Position numbers and translations under genes: made by a program | Part shown: piece by piece, positions 13,301 to 28,300 of the stretch | Layout: every line of letters begins with the position of its first letter | Position numbering within the stretch: the stretch's first letter is position 1 | The notes under the pieces: generated by a model | The model's database searches: none | What the model was told of the DNA's origin: nothing | The model's input: only the letters and a program-made list of their open reading frames with translations | Source: Polydactylus sextarius | Taxonomy: Eukaryota; Chordata; Actinopteri; Polynemidae | Reading direction: 5' to 3' | Assembly: GCA_016801845.1 (NCBI GenBank) | Contig: CM028923.1 | Location: forward strand, 5,195,001-5,259,000 | Length of the DNA stretch: 64,000 nt

Positions 13301-16300
13301 ACTAGACACTATCAGGACTTTGTATAATCTTTGTTCTTTGCATTGGTGGAATATTTTAACAGGAATTATTTTGCTTGTGATTGATATCTTTCTGCAAAAG
13401 TGACTTGATGTATACAAATTTTGGGACGTCAGTACACTGAGAAATGATGCCAAAAGATATGACGTCATATCATAGTTTTACCCTTTAAAGAGGTCAAAAA
13501 AAGTGAAATGAAAGAATAAATGACATTAAATATGATCGACAAAACCATGGTCTTATTAAAAAGCCCCATGTTATGAAAGTTTCTACACATTCAAATATAT
13601 CAAAACATATGAAGACACTAAAATTGTCCAACCACTGCAATACACATGTTTACTGTCTAAATGATTCCTCTGGTGTACACAGAATAAAAGGATGTTACTG
13701 TAACGAAATTACCACTTAAACCAGCTCAGGTCTGATGAACAGGCTCCATTGAAAACTGTCTGGTCATATTAAAATCATTCCAACTGGCTGTTAATTAAAA
13801 GAGAGCATTTTAATTTAATTTTTTAATTGCCGACTTCCAGATTTGCCCCGGGGTGCACTTTACTGTGCCCTGTGGGGAAGCTTAAAGCTGCCAATTAAAA
13901 CACAGCCTCAGGTCACATGCAATAATTTAGGCAGCTGCATAAACACTCATGTGGCCAACGCCCCGTCCCGGCAGGTGGAAGAGTATGAGAAGTAAACGTA
14001 TTCACATACATTTGCATAAACTTCACATAGTTAGTTAAAAACACAAATACATTAAAAAGAGTAGTGAAATATTGAAATGAATTCCAATCATGTCATGTTA
14101 TGGCATCGAAACAGTTGGAACTGTTTGCAACTGTTTGTTGCTGAACGTGCATATATGAGTTTACTCAAGCGTTGACAGACGGATAATATTTTAGTCAATG
14201 TTTTATTAATGTCTTGCATCTAATGCCTGTTCTGCAATTCATTCAGAAGAGATTACACAGCCAGTCTGAGTTATACCTGTAGTAGAGTAAACTCAATTTA
14301 GAGATAAAAGCAGAAAGTCGGCCTACACTCGATCAACACTGTGAGTTATAAAAGCTCAAAGCCAATACTGATAACACAATTACTACAGCGCCGATATGTT
14401 ACCTTCCTCTGTCCTGTGCAATAACGCGACGCAGTGTAAACAGCACGAGTGTACAGTTCAGGCGTACACCTCCTCCTCCTCCTCCTGCTCAGACGGGTTC
14501 AAACAGAGTTCATATCACAGTGGTGCGCAGAGAGAATAAATGGGCTCAGAAAACAGGGAGTGAGCAGCATCTCTGAGATCATCACTCACAATGTTGTGTC
14601 GTATTTACTGTTGGATTCAAAAAAAATCTGTATAGGAAGCAATTTCTGCTCGAGACAACAGGGATGAATGATATAGATGAAAAATGATATAATGATATTT
14701 TCTGTTATTTATTACCATAATGATATAAACGGTAATGTAAAAATAGTATTATTCATCAAGTGATGGCCTCATGAACACAGAAACTCATTTAAAAGTAAAA
14801 CGTACCCATGATGCAATGGGCTACTAAACTATACCAATTATATGTGTAAGCGAAAACAGTAGAAATCCAAACACTAGCAGTAGTACACAGTACTTTTCTT
14901 GTGTAAAAGTGCAGATAATTTTTGAATAGTCACTGAAAAAACATCAAAACAGCACAGAATATTAAATCCAATCAAATTCAGATTATACGTTTATTCGTCC
15001 CGCACAAATGACAACATGTCCCTAAACAAAATGCCACGGCCTGCGTCAAATTTCCTCCTGAGTTGGATTTTTTTTTTTTTTTTTAACTCCATGCCGTCTT
15101 GATGTTGTGGTCTTCGTCTCCTCTCACATCTTCAGACTTTCCTCTACTCGAGTTTGGTTTTTAGAAGCGTTTCCATCCTTTGAAAGTTTTTTTTTAATTA
15201 TTTGCCATCTTTGCATATTACTTTTTTTTTTTTTAATTTTTGCTCCACATTTAATTTTCTATAAACAAACCAGTTACAGATGACAGATGTAGTTCTTCGT
15301 TTTAGGCTCAAACTCCTCCTCAGTTTGGCGTCCGTCCGTCCTCCGCCGCGCTTTGTTGTTCTACACATCATGAGCTGCTAATTCGAATTTGACATTCGAC
15401 TAGACTCTATCGCTAATATCGGAGAAAATACTAATCCTCATCGTGGGAAGAATTTCTGATGTATTGCACATGATCAGATCTCGCCCACCCACTGTCAGGA
15501 CTGTCTTTGCTAATAAATCTCTGAATGTCTGCGTGACATTTCAGTTTAATCTGTGTTTAATGAAAGAAAGAAATGAGATCAGATTTACTTAATCTTGGCA
15601 AAAAAAAAAAAAAAAATGTCAAAGTTTGGGAGTAAAGAAATGTGACGTGAGACCAAACAAAACATGTCTCACTGTCATCGCCTTGGCGACCACACCTCAC
15701 ACCTCAGCGTTTCTCTTCCCTTCTGACTCTGATGAATGTGATTTAAAAAAAAAAAAAAAAAAAAAGCCCGGTGTCCGCAGGTCAACAGGTCGGGGACGTC
15801 ATCACACAACCTTGTCATGTCTTAGCATCTGTAGCTCAAACTGCAGCCTCGTAGAAGTCTTTACAGCCTCATCGTGAAGCAACTGAAATGAATTATCCAT
15901 TTGGCCCCAGAGGAGCGTCGCATACTTTCCCGACTTGAGCTTTTGAATCTAATTTATGCATCACAGACATTTTCCGCAGATTTTTTTTTAACTTCTTTTG
16001 AAAGAGCCGCCCACCAAATGTTCTCTCTACATCCTTCCAAGTATGTATCAATCGAACCATTAGGAGTTTAACTTAAGTTAAAGTCTGAACGATTTAAATT
16101 TGGAAACTTCTAAAAGTGAGAGCGTTGGGTCTGAGTGGCGGCGAGCACCAGGTTGGTTTATGAAAGTTGTTGCGTGACAGAAGAACCTAATAGTGATCAT
16201 GCTACAGAATTAATGCTCTTATAAGATGTAAACAGCATCTACATACCAACACAATGAGGCCTAAGCTGATTACCAGTCACACTCTGCTGTAAAACCTTGA

Positions 16301-19294
16301 CTGGCAACGAGGAAAGACTTAGGAGGAAAAGCTTCTCATGCTTCATATTTACTTCAAAGTTGACCCCAACTGGGTCAGAGCTGAAGGCAACAAGGAGGCA
16401 GCGAGGATTACCAATATATGGAAAATTATCGAAATAATCCTTGTGGAAATACATAGATTTTTTGCTACGTTATTATCTTTTGATTTTAGACTTTGGGATT
16501 TCCCCTTGTTATCCTTAATAAAATGGTCCTGACGTGTGAGAATTCACTGGCAAACCAAGAGTGAAACTCAAAATGCTGCATCTTTCATCGCCTTGTGCGC
16601 AACATATTCCAGTAAAAAAAAAAAAAAAAGAAAGGAAAGAAAAAAATGAATAGAATCAAAGGTTATTTCTCGATATAAACAACCACATTGTGTCTGACCA
16701 AAAGTGACATCGATTACATAGCACAGCTGTCCAAATCACAACGCGTCTCTCACCACTTTGAAAATGTCATATTTAACTATTTTCATGTAAACAGTGCTGT
16801 GTTGTTTCTGGCCGCCGAGCGTTTTAATTTCACAAGTATGCCAGTGTTACGGAGAAATGTATAATTGTACATGAGTGCGGTTTAAGCCCCAGGCAGCTAT
16901 CGAAAACATTCCAGACTTTTTGTTCTTTTTTTATATGTATGTATATATATATAATTTCTTCTTCTATAAACTGTAGAAATGAAATGATAAATTAGGTATT
17001 TCTTTTTGAATCAGACCCCATATGCACTAATATTGGTCATATCACAAAGAAAGGAATGTGTGTTTTAATATCTTGCAGTGCACAGAGATTAAAAATACAT
17101 TACGGCACCGGTGTTGCTCAGATTGTGATCTGTAAAAACTTGACAGAAATTAAAAATAGGTCTCTAAATGAAAACAACTTCAGGTGCTCTGGAACACGGA
17201 CAAAATGCTGCGGTTTTCGACCACAAATGTTGATTTAGGTGTTTTTACTTAAGCGCAAGTTGTTGTTTTTTTTTTAATATGTTTCTTTTTTCTTCTTTTC
17301 TTCACTTTCTTCAGAAAAAGAACATCAGTGTTTTGCTGAGTCTCGGCGCTCTGGCTTCCTGGGGAGCGTTTCTGCTGTCGGCTCGTCTCTACTGGATGGG
17401 CAACAAGCCTCCGAACTTCTCCAACTCCGACAACCCCGCGGCTGACTCGCCACATTTCCTCACTCGAGCGCTAACATTCCTCCACCTGCCCGCGGCCAAC
17501 GCCTGGCTCCTGCTCTGCCCCGACAAGCTCAGCTTCGACTGGTCTATGGACGCTGTGCCCTTGGTGCGATCCTTGGCCGACTGGAGGAACCTTCACACTG
17601 TTGCCTTCTATGGTGGATTTATCCTCCTGGCTTTGTTTGGCCTTCGTGGTCCTGCTTCTAAAGCCAAGGAGACCAATGGAAAAGTCCATGTCACTAACGG
17701 GAAATCAATCACTAATGGGAATGGTTACCACACTCCTGACACAAACCATAACACAGACCAGGGGCCGCCAAAGACCACCCTGAATGGGTCAGCTGGACTT
17801 TATCACTGCCCTCCATCGACATCCCTGCCCCCAACAGAAAACCTCGTCCTGTTTTCATTAAGTATCCTGTCATTGCCTTTCATCCCGGCCACAAATCTAT
17901 TCTTTTACGTGGGTTTTGTAATTGCAGAGAGGGTACTTTACATTCCCAGCATTGGCTTTTGTCTCCTGGTCGCTGCAGGTGCAAGAACCTTATATATCAG
18001 ACTGAGGACTAGAGGCTGCAAGGCCTTAATGTTGTGTCTCTGTACGGGACTCGTGCTGCTCAATGGACTAAGAACTATTCAGAGAAACAGAGACTGGAGC
18101 AATGAGGAGAATCTCTACAGGTCTGGGATCAGTGTAAATCCTGCTAAAGGTAAGAGAAGAGCTTCGGGTATCAGTGGGGCTTTGGAATGAAAGTTCAACA
18201 CTTTCTGAAAGTTGGGAGTGAATCATTTTCTATATATTGTTGTAAAGGTTCTATGTGGACATTTTTGCTGTTTGCTTCACTACCTACATAGTTAACGTTA
18301 GAGGGAATAGCTTTTTACCTACTAGTCTAGAGAAGACATCACAAGTTTGGTTTCCAACCTAACCTTTGTCACCAGTAGCTCTATAAATGTGTCCCAAAAA
18401 ATTAAGGTCTGGATGAAATTAATTTCCCACTAAAATTGTTTTTGTTGTTTAAGTCATAACGCTTTTACGTTACATGCTAGCTACCTAGCAATACCAGCAG
18501 CCCCTAAAAATACTGCAGATAAAAATCACATAAATCGTACTTTTGCATTGCTGTTCCCTAACTATTTTCATGTAAATCCCAACCCTACTCTAGTCATTGA
18601 ACCTTTAGCTTTTAGCTTTAACTGCACATCCACATCCCAACTATCACGTCCACCCAATGAATCCTGGGATATGTTGGGCTGTGAAGGATCCTACCGTTGT
18701 AGCCTTCACGGCTCAAGAAATGTGGAAACTAGATTTGATGCAGCGTATTAAGTCAGCGTGCTAACCAGTTAGCCACTGATCGGCTAATCTTGCCTTGTAA
18801 AAACAAAAATGGCTGAAGCAACCATCATCTGTTCCACGTCACCCAACCATGAAAATGATATAAAGCACCTTTTGAGTTTTATTTTGAACATTTCAAATAT
18901 AACCCAGCCCTACTTAAATGTCCCTAAACAGGGAATAACTGGTTACAGTTGTTTAACTTGGCTATTTCACAGCAATAACAGTATTTTTTAAATTAAATAA
19001 CAATGTTGTTTTTTTTCCCCACTGAATAAGTCTAACTTTTGACTGACATGTCTCCCATAGCCTGGGGAAACTTGGGGAACGTCCTGAAGAACCAGGGCAA
19101 GATGGCGGAGGCGGAGACAGCGTACAGGAACGCTCTGCACTACCGAGGAAACATGGCCGACATGCTGTACAACCTGTGAGTGTCTCTGTGACCGTTCCAC
19201 CTTCCTCCTTCTCCCGTTTGCTAAGTCTCAACACGAACGAGCACCAACCCCTCCCCCATCCATCACTCGGAGACTACAGCGTCAAAACAAGAAG

Positions 19295-19341
<47 letters not shown>

Positions 19342-22300
19342 CAAACTGTAGGAACTTAAAGAAGGAGAAACAAAAATAGATCTAATGCAGGAGGGAAGGA
19401 GCGAGCAAGGGATGATGCAAGAGTGTGACAAAGAGGAAACAAATTAGAGTCTCTCTCGTGGCTCTTTGTACCTTCTGCTGCCGTTTTGATTAGTCGTGGT
19501 TTTGCAGGGCCTGCGGGGGAACACAGAGCCACGTGAAGGTGTCAAAAAAGCGCCAAAAAAACCTCAGAGCAGACCCACGTCTCGAGCTCTCCTGCTGACA
19601 CTGTTTTTCTCCCCCACTTCTCTGTTCCCTCTCGAGTTACGGCTGTCAGGAAGCTGGCAGGGCAACGTAGACAGACAAAAAAACGAGTGATGGTGTTTTT
19701 GCGTTCCTGTAAAATGGAGGTGCTACTCCAACATATGATGGATGGTTGGGTACATTGGGATCACGCTATGGTATTTTTTTTGATAATGAATACAGAAGCT
19801 GCTGTGTTTTCTAAATGTTAGCTTTCACCCAAAGTCCCCTCATCACTTTGACATGCTGTAATTATGGTTTAAAGCTCACTTGAGCCCCAGTAAAAAAAAA
19901 AAATTTAAATAGCGAGACAAAATTCTCTGGTGACGCAGTCGCTTTTGTTGTCAAATGTCTGACATGTTTTATTTTTGTTTCTTTTTGTCTGCATCAGAGG
20001 TTTGTTGCTGCAGGAGAACGAGCGTCCCGTCGAGGCGCTGCATTATTACAAACTGGCCATCGGGAGTCGACCCACGTTGGCATGTGAGTAAAAACTCAAA
20101 CTCAAACACTTTGTTCCTAGCACATCACCAACGGAGCGGATATATGTTCTTAGACGTCACAAGAGACTTTATTTGGATTAATTATTGACGCCTCGCACAT
20201 CGTTCTCCGCTCTTCTAATGCACAGTTACATGTTCTTTTAGCACCACGTGCCCATTTAGAGGGATATATTCAGGCCATTCCAGCCTCACAGGGAGCTGAT
20301 GACATTCAATCTCACACTCCAGTGATCGCGTTCGTGATGAAGGGCAGTCATTTACTGCACCAAGGACAATTTTTACGAGATAGGACTCTGGTGAACTGGA
20401 TGGACTTATTTATTAACTTTTCTCGAACTGAATCCAGCATTTTTTTTTTGTAATAGAAATATAAATATAGTGATACAAGACACCATGGTGTTTACAGGCA
20501 ACCCATCCTTTGTTAAGAGTTTCAGTTGTGACAGTGGCTGCTGTCGGTATCTTAGATCCAGTAAAACTCTCCGTGTATACTGCATCCTCCCAGGGTGCTG
20601 GCATGGATCAAACAAACTTTGAGCCACAGTCAACAAAGTCCATGTAATGAAAAGCAACAATAAAAGCTCAATTTCCAACTTTTTTTAAAAAAATGAAGCA
20701 AATGAGAAGTGCAGTGAAAGATTTGAGATGGGGTTGCATAAACACTCTGTAAATCACAATAGACATCAAACAACAAACAAACAGACGGAGACTGCTAGTC
20801 GCCACACGTGCAGCGCCGTCCGTGCGCAGTCATGCTCTTAACTGCCTCTGTCCTTTTGTTTTTTTTCACAGCGGCCTACTTAAACACAGGAATCATCCTG
20901 ATGAACCAGGGCAACCTGGACGAGGCCAAACGCACCTTCCTGACTTGCGCCGACATCCCTGACGAGAACTTGAAGGACCCCCACGCCCACAAGAGCTCGG
21001 TCACCAGCTGCCTGTACAACCTGGGCAAACTGCTGCACGAGCAGGGCCAGCAGGAGGTTAGAGGGATATTTGTCTTGCGCTTTGTGTCCCCACTATTATT
21101 TTAAACAAGGACAAAAATACTTTAATACTAAAAAAGTATTTCTTATGATTTAATCACATATCCTTAATGTAGGACATTTAAGGACTGAAAAAAGCAGCCT
21201 GTGTAGACAATAAAGCCTGTATTATGCTGATGCAAAACAAAAAAACTGCACTTTCTAAGTCTTTTTTTCTCTCTCCGCTGCAGGAGGCCCTGTCTATTTA
21301 TAAGGAAGCGGTGCAGAAAATGCCCAGACAGTTTGCACCACACAGCCTTTTCAACATGATGGGTGAGTTACTGTTACTGGAGCTACTTGGAGTCTTTTTT
21401 TGCTTGAAACACATCACAAACACAACTGCAGAATTAAACTTCCACTACGTTGTTGATTTCCCCTGGCTTTGAAATCTTAATTTAATATATTTTTGATGAG
21501 GTAAAGTAACCATATGGCGCGTGTAATGAATGAAATTTGCAGCAGCTCGTGATGGTTTATGAAGTGAGTAAAAAAAAAACAAAAAGCAGCAGCACAGACC
21601 TGGGTGGGTCCAGTTTCGCTGATGAATCTCACATGTTTGTTTTTGCCTTTTTTACATGTTTGGTCTTCTGCTTTCATCCGAGCTTCGAATCAAATTAAAC
21701 AAATTGACAGCAAATCATTGCCAAACAAAACCTTCAGAGGACTCAAACCACCCACTGGATTTCAACACTGCAGCTCATAAATGTGTGGATGGTCTGCGTG
21801 TCTTCTTGAAGAGAATTGAAAGCTAATCCGTGTAATAAAACACATCCCTTCATTTTGTTATTGTAGCGCTAATTACATTATTGGACGCTCATCCTGACTG
21901 AATATTTGAGATCGTAGGGTGACGTCTGCGTGGAACGAACGAGCAAGTGTGTTTTGTCAGATGGAGGGAGGAGGAAGACGGGCAGTGTTTGTATTAGTGC
22001 AATGTCCTGGGGATACTTTGTTGAAACTCGTGTCATTTTATCCAAAGGGGGGCCCAACAGACGTTGACGTTAGGTCAAACAAAACGTCTCCATGTGAGTA
22101 ATGGTGACCTTTTGGATAAGCTTCACAGGTCAAAGTAAGTTTATCTCTCCTCTCCACCTGTTAGAAAACACACCGTCGATATTTAGCTTCGTCCATTTAT
22201 TAAGTTCTTGTGAATGCGATACATCAGGAAATGTTGGGGAATTTCTTCAGCTTTAACAAAAACGTTCATGTGGACTCACAGATGAAGTGATAAGAGTTTG

Positions 22301-25300
22301 GTGATCAGACGTTTAAGATCGAGGTCGTTGTGACCTCATGAAACACATTTTCAGCCACGACTCTCAGATGAACATCTGTTAGAACCAGTGTTGTTTAGTA
22401 ACAAAAAATAATACTTCACTACTGTAATTAAGTAGGTTTGAGTTGAGTTTTTTTCATTTAATTCTGTCAACATTCGCTTTTACTTCACTACATTTCCGAA
22501 ATTAATAACATACTTTCTAAATTGTCAATGTTCAGTTGTTGTTACAAAAATAAACATCAATATCAAACAGACATTTGTGGAAAAAAGAACAACTTTAGTA
22601 CTTAAGTTCAGACTCAAGACATTGTCCATGAAGACTGTCATAGGCTCCATGTTTTAAAGTGCTGGATAAACTTCATCATATTCTTCTGTTTTTTATTAAC
22701 ATGTACTTTTACTTTTATTACTCAAGTACATTTAATTATAGATGACAGTAAATACTAGATACTTTAAGACTTTTATTTGAGTATCATTATAGTCGGTGAC
22801 TTAAACATTTACCAAAGTAATTTTTTGGTCCAGTATCTGTACTTCTACTCTAGTGGGACTTTCAGGTATTTTATACAACACTGACAGGAGATCAGTGGTT
22901 TGATTCCCATTCCCAAGCTGCATGTGGAAGTGTCTTTGTTGCTAAAGCACTTTGAGTGATCTCACAGACTAGAAAGACTGTTCACAGTAAACATTTCACT
23001 TTTCACTGGACAATTTCTTCTAACTTATTTCTATTATACTTAATGTTTTTTGCATGTTGTGTGTTCACTTCTTGGTCTCTTGTGCTGCTGCAGTGGTGAA
23101 ATCTCCCCCCACTGTGGGACATATTTGAATAACATCATGAAGTGATGACATGTTATATCCAAAAGGTCAAATGTCAACTTCACTTTGACATCATGAGGCT
23201 TTTCTGGCTGCTATTCAACACCATAAGTCAAGAACAGATGGGAAGATTATGACAGTATGTCAGGAAACTTTTTTTTAGTTTTTTGTTAAGACACACACAA
23301 AAAACTAACTTTTGTGCCTTTATTTTCTTTACAAAAGCTTCTAAATGTACAAAAATAATTAAATAAGTTGGTGTTAAAGACAGCAGTACGTGTGTGATTT
23401 ATATAAATACTTTTACAGTATTGAAGCCACTGTGGCTTTTGGAAACTTGATATGAATCCATATCTGCACGAACTGTCTTCCTGAAGAGGTTTTGAATAAA
23501 AAATGTCTGTGGATCTGTTTCAGGAGAGGCCTACATGAGGTTAAACAGGCTGGAAGAAGCAGGACACTGGTACAGAGAATCACTCAAGGCCAAACCAGAC
23601 CACATCCCCGCCCATCTCACTTACGGCAAACTGCTGTCCATCACTGTAAGTCCACACTCACACGCAGACAGACAAAGCTTTATCTCAGTAGCAACTGCAG
23701 CGGTTAACTACCTGGCAGAGTGTAATTAAATGGGACCCAAAGTGGCAGAGTGGAGCGATGAATAATGCATATCGAGTGACTTATGGGACTTTGCAGCAAG
23801 CCAAACCCTTTTCTATCGATTCCTGTGCACAGCCTGAGGAGCTGTGATAATTGTTATGAGGTGCAAGCGTCTGACTGTGAGAGGTGCATGCTAACGAAAC
23901 GCACCCCCTCCTCTTCCTCCCAGTCGTGACAGCGAGGAGGAATCGTGACGCAGTTATGAATAAAACGTTTGACCTTTTAGCGCCACCAGTTGTACCAAAG
24001 GATCATCACTCATCGTGAAAGAAGGACTGAAGACGAAATAGTTGAGTTCAACACCTTACGAGCGACCTTGACTTCACCCCACCCCCCCACTCTACCCCTG
24101 ATCTAGGACCGATGCCAAGCAGCTTAAAAAAACAAAACAAAAAAAAAACAACCCAGCAACATATGAGCTTCATAAATTCACGTCTGATGTCCGAAGGTCG
24201 CAGACGTGGGGAGTTTTGTCTGGTGCAGATGAAAGCTATCTCTCTCTTTCTCTGTTTGTCTGCGACTGGACCACTTCCAGATTGTCTGTGTGTTTTTCTG
24301 TCCTTCACCGTGCGTGTCTATAGATACATGTATGTGATTGTTAGAAGACATCAAGGGCAACGCAAAGTTTGCCCAACTTCTCGATAACCCCACCACCACC
24401 ACCACCTCCCCTGCAGAAAAACTCACACTTCCTGTCCTTCTGCCGCTCCCTCCTTTTTCCATAATAAAAAAACCAAAAACACATTTATGTGACAACAGAT
24501 GTGTTCACAGCTGAGTCAAGTTTAGACGTGGGAGCTGAACCGTGTGCCCTCTGCGGCCTCTCAGGAGATGTTTGACCTCTTTCCTTCCGCAGCCCGAGGG
24601 TACCTCAGAACGAAGACACGACCGACCCGCTGCGCCTCTCACTCTCGCTCTCTTTCTCTCGCAGCTGCAACCCTCACGGGCTTCAAACCTCAGTTCTGAT
24701 CATTTCCCGTCTTTGTTGGAAAAGATTTGAAGATATACAGTACATAAGCGCACACGCGTAGGTTCAGACTAGAGTCGCCTGGTGTGTGTGTGTGTGTGTG
24801 TGTGTGGCTGGACATCTGCTGTGCTGCTCTGTGGCTCGGGGGGCTCCATGTCCATGTAGGACCCTGACTCACAGACAGGTCAACCCCCCCAAACACATAC
24901 CCCGCCTCTTCACTATTACAGGGCTTAAGGAACAGGAGATTGGATGGACCCTGGACAATGGGCCAGTGGACAGGCTTATAATGCAATTACTCAGCTTCCT
25001 TATTGAATCACTCCATCAGCTACATTTTTGGCCGTCCTGCCAGAGTCAATCGACAGTAAAGACGTGAGGTAAACCGCGGTACAAGACTGTAGCGTGACCT
25101 TTCCACCCCAACATACACTAACCTCTGTGTTCAACCAAAGCTTTGTATGCACGTAAACACGACTGTAATATATGACATGTATGCCCCTGTAACCAAGGAC
25201 GATATTGCCATATACGTCACATATACGTAAAGGGGATGTATTATTATCACAAGGTACCAATTAATAACATATATGAAATACTCATGATAAAAACAGTATA

Positions 25301-28300
25301 TTTACATAAACTGAAAAATATATTACACCATCATTAACAGGATTTGGCCTCACTAGTCTGGTCACAAAGACTAAAAAAGACTATAACACACATATATATG
25401 CATGTATTTGTATATTGCATATTTATACAAATGCATATATGTTACATAACATGTCTGTAGTAGAATGAATTGCTGACTGGCAGTGTTACACTGGAAGATT
25501 TACATATATTTAACTTTTACATTGAAAATATATAGACATGTATATTTATATAATCATTATATATTTAACCTATTCAAAAACGGGAACAAATATGCATATA
25601 TACCCTAAAAACAGGTATGTTTATGTTTGTATAATTCAAAACTTGACCAAAATGCACAGTATAAAATTATATATATATATAATATATATGTATTTGCACC
25701 TATATCCCATCGATGATCACTGTATATGTATATTTTTAATATATGTACGCACCTGTGTTATAAATGAGCACCTTCATGTATCTAGGAGATGTGTATATAT
25801 GATGATAATAATACATCCTCTTATATGTGACGTAAATGGCAACATCAATCTAGGTCATAGGTCTGTATATGTCATATATTACACTTCCATATGGGTATAA
25901 AAGACATCTCACTTACACACTGACTAAAACTCTTCAGAAGTCTATAAAGGATGACTTGCACCGACGTAAGTGGACTGAAGTCTACTTTCACTTCTGATGG
26001 ATGACTGGGGAAAAGCTTTAATTGAATATAAAGAGAGAGTTGCCAAAGAAAATGTGGGATAAGTCGTCCAGGCTCGATATTCGTTCATTCATTTAGCGCG
26101 ATCGTGGGCATGGGAAAAAGGTAATCAAGCAAACCTAATATGCCCAGTCCTCTCGTTTTCTTATTGGCATAGCAAAGTCCAATATGGCAATATGGAAGCA
26201 ATCAGTGCTGAAGCATGAAACAAAAGAGGTGGAGAAACTGAGCCTCGTGCACAGAAGCAATATCTCGCTCAGCTTGGCTGAAGGCGCGCACACACACACA
26301 CACACACACACCCACACACACACCTTGGAGGATTTTCTTTAAAGGTTAGTCATAGGAGGAGGGGCGCTGTGTTCTTTATGAGCAACCGGTTTCCTGCTGA
26401 AACCTAACAGCAGGGTCACCATGCCTCAGCTGATGCATGTCAGCGAACAATTCATAGCAGATACAATAAAACATGAGGGATTTTGCAGCCAGGTTTTGTG
26501 TCAAAAGATGCCCAGTTATACAATATGTACATGTGTTATTTCTATTTCTATTATGCAAATATTGAATGGACAAAGCAGCCAATAGGAAAAAAAAACCCTA
26601 AATGCATCAACTTTTAGTTTAGACTTTTAGGTTTAAAGTGATTTGTAGAGAATGAGACCAAACCTGACATGGTTGATGGAGGTCTTGGCAGTTTGTGGTG
26701 AGAAAAGACACCTGTTTGGTTTTATTATAGGTCTGAATTCTGTTTGATGCTTGGACCCTAGTACAATATTTGTAATATATATGTCTTGTAGTGCCAAAAC
26801 GTCTCCGACCCATCAGGGCCGTGGGACACCGGGCGTCCTGTGGACATTGGCAGCAGGTTCTTGAGGTCCTATGAATGTTGGTTTTGGAGTATTAGAGCCA
26901 TTTGCCTGTTGACTTTCTTTTCCTAATCTCAGTGTGTCGACCTTATTCTTAACGTTAAAAAAAAAAAAAATCTTCCTCTTCTCATTTTTTCCTCTCCTAG
27001 GCTCCATACTTCGTCGTATGGGGGCCTTGATGGATCTGGTTTGTTTCAACACTTCCCACAGATGCTCAGCTCAGATTGGGATCTGGGTAGTTTGGAGACT
27101 CGGTCAACACCTTGATACATTTTTTTAACAGTTTGTGTGAGCTGCAGGGTGCGTTTTCCTGCTGTTTAGGTAGATTGTACGCGTCAAAATAACTTCCAGA
27201 TGATCGTCAGGACTCAAGGTTTCCCACCATATTATATTATTCACTTCACTTGCCAGTGGGTTTTAATGTTGTGGCTGATCGCTGTACGTGTTTGGAGGTC
27301 CTAGTTAGAGAGAGGCACGAAGTTGTTCTCACAAAATAAAGTGAAACATCAGACATAAACAATCAATTTCCTTGTTTTTTTTTTTTTTTCTTACAGGGGC
27401 AGAAGACAGAAGCTGAGAAGTACTTTCTGAGAGCTATTCAACTTGACCCAACAAAAGGAAACTGCTACATGCACTATGGTAAGAAGAGTTATCAAAAGCC
27501 TCTGTTCTCAAAAATGTCTCCTGTGGTCGACAGTGATGAAAAGTCTTTTTTTTTTAAACCAGATAAAACATCCCTAACTGTCTCTGTCATTCAGCTCATG
27601 TAAGCTTTACTGTAACGATCAGGCGTTGCTGCAGTAAGCTGCGCTCAGCATAATAATTCAGCAGGAGTCGACTCTATTATCCACCAAACTTTGTGCTGTC
27701 ACCCAGAGTCATTAAATATACAAGGTCCTCTTTTTACCATGGTTGTAGCCTCATTTCTTTTGCGTAATCTCTTAAGAATTTCTGCAGAGCAGTAATCATG
27801 TGGAAATGTAAAAATCTTTCACTGTTTTCATCATGTACATAAAATAAATACTTGTGGCGATGCCCTGTCATTTAATTTACTGCTTCAGCTCTGGGAGTGT
27901 TGGAGCCGTTTTGAGGCTTCGCAGATGGCGCAAATACGCACACAAACAGGCATGTACGCAATGTTTATCAGAGCGTGGAGACTGGATCAGAGTTACAGTG
28001 TTTACTATTGTATGCAACATGGAGTAAAACACGATACCATGTCCATCATGTGCCGTCGTGTGCGTGTGTGTTAATGCTGCATTTTCATTATCAGTCCAGA
28101 GGAGCTGGCTTCCACGTCCGTCGCTATCTCCGGGATATTCATAAGGAAATGAATTCTGTCCTGTCTCGCTCAAAGCTCCATTATGCGTCATCCCTTTCTC
28201 CTCTTCCTTATCTCTTTCCACTCCTGTCGGTGCTTTTCTCTCTGCGCTGGATATCTTGGGGGTTTGAGTTTAGTTAAGTCCCTGGCGAGGGGTTCGTTGC

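Larger units (their letters stand above)
4324..17314 (+). other. tmtc2: tmtc2 large intron of 13 kb
   Basis: No supported exon. Most is AT-rich unique-looking DNA with microsatellites (4,351-4,380, 12,060-12,106), a poly(A) run (8,605-8,627) and A/GAAG simple sequence at 10,087-10,135. A GC-richer block lies at 6,790-7,030 and a SOX/POU-like pair at 7,346-7,364. A fragment shared with 34.2 kb lies at 13,880-14,010. Confidence 0.7.
21363..23523 (+). other. tmtc2: tmtc2 intron rich in dispersed repeats
   Basis: It contains at least three repeat pieces listed separately (22,190-22,380; 22,385-22,880; 22,885-23,000). The rest shows nothing. Confidence 0.6.
23646..27396 (+). other. tmtc2: tmtc2 intron with palindromic element
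   Basis: It contains TG and CA microsatellites (24,782-24,806; 26,289-26,323), the inverted-end element at about 25,146-25,894, and a transposon-like fragment ending near 27,285. No exon seen. Confidence 0.6.

Noticed and set aside
22895..22915. tRNA-like B-box
   Set aside because: No cloverleaf or A-box at the right distance; fits an interspersed repeat remnant better.
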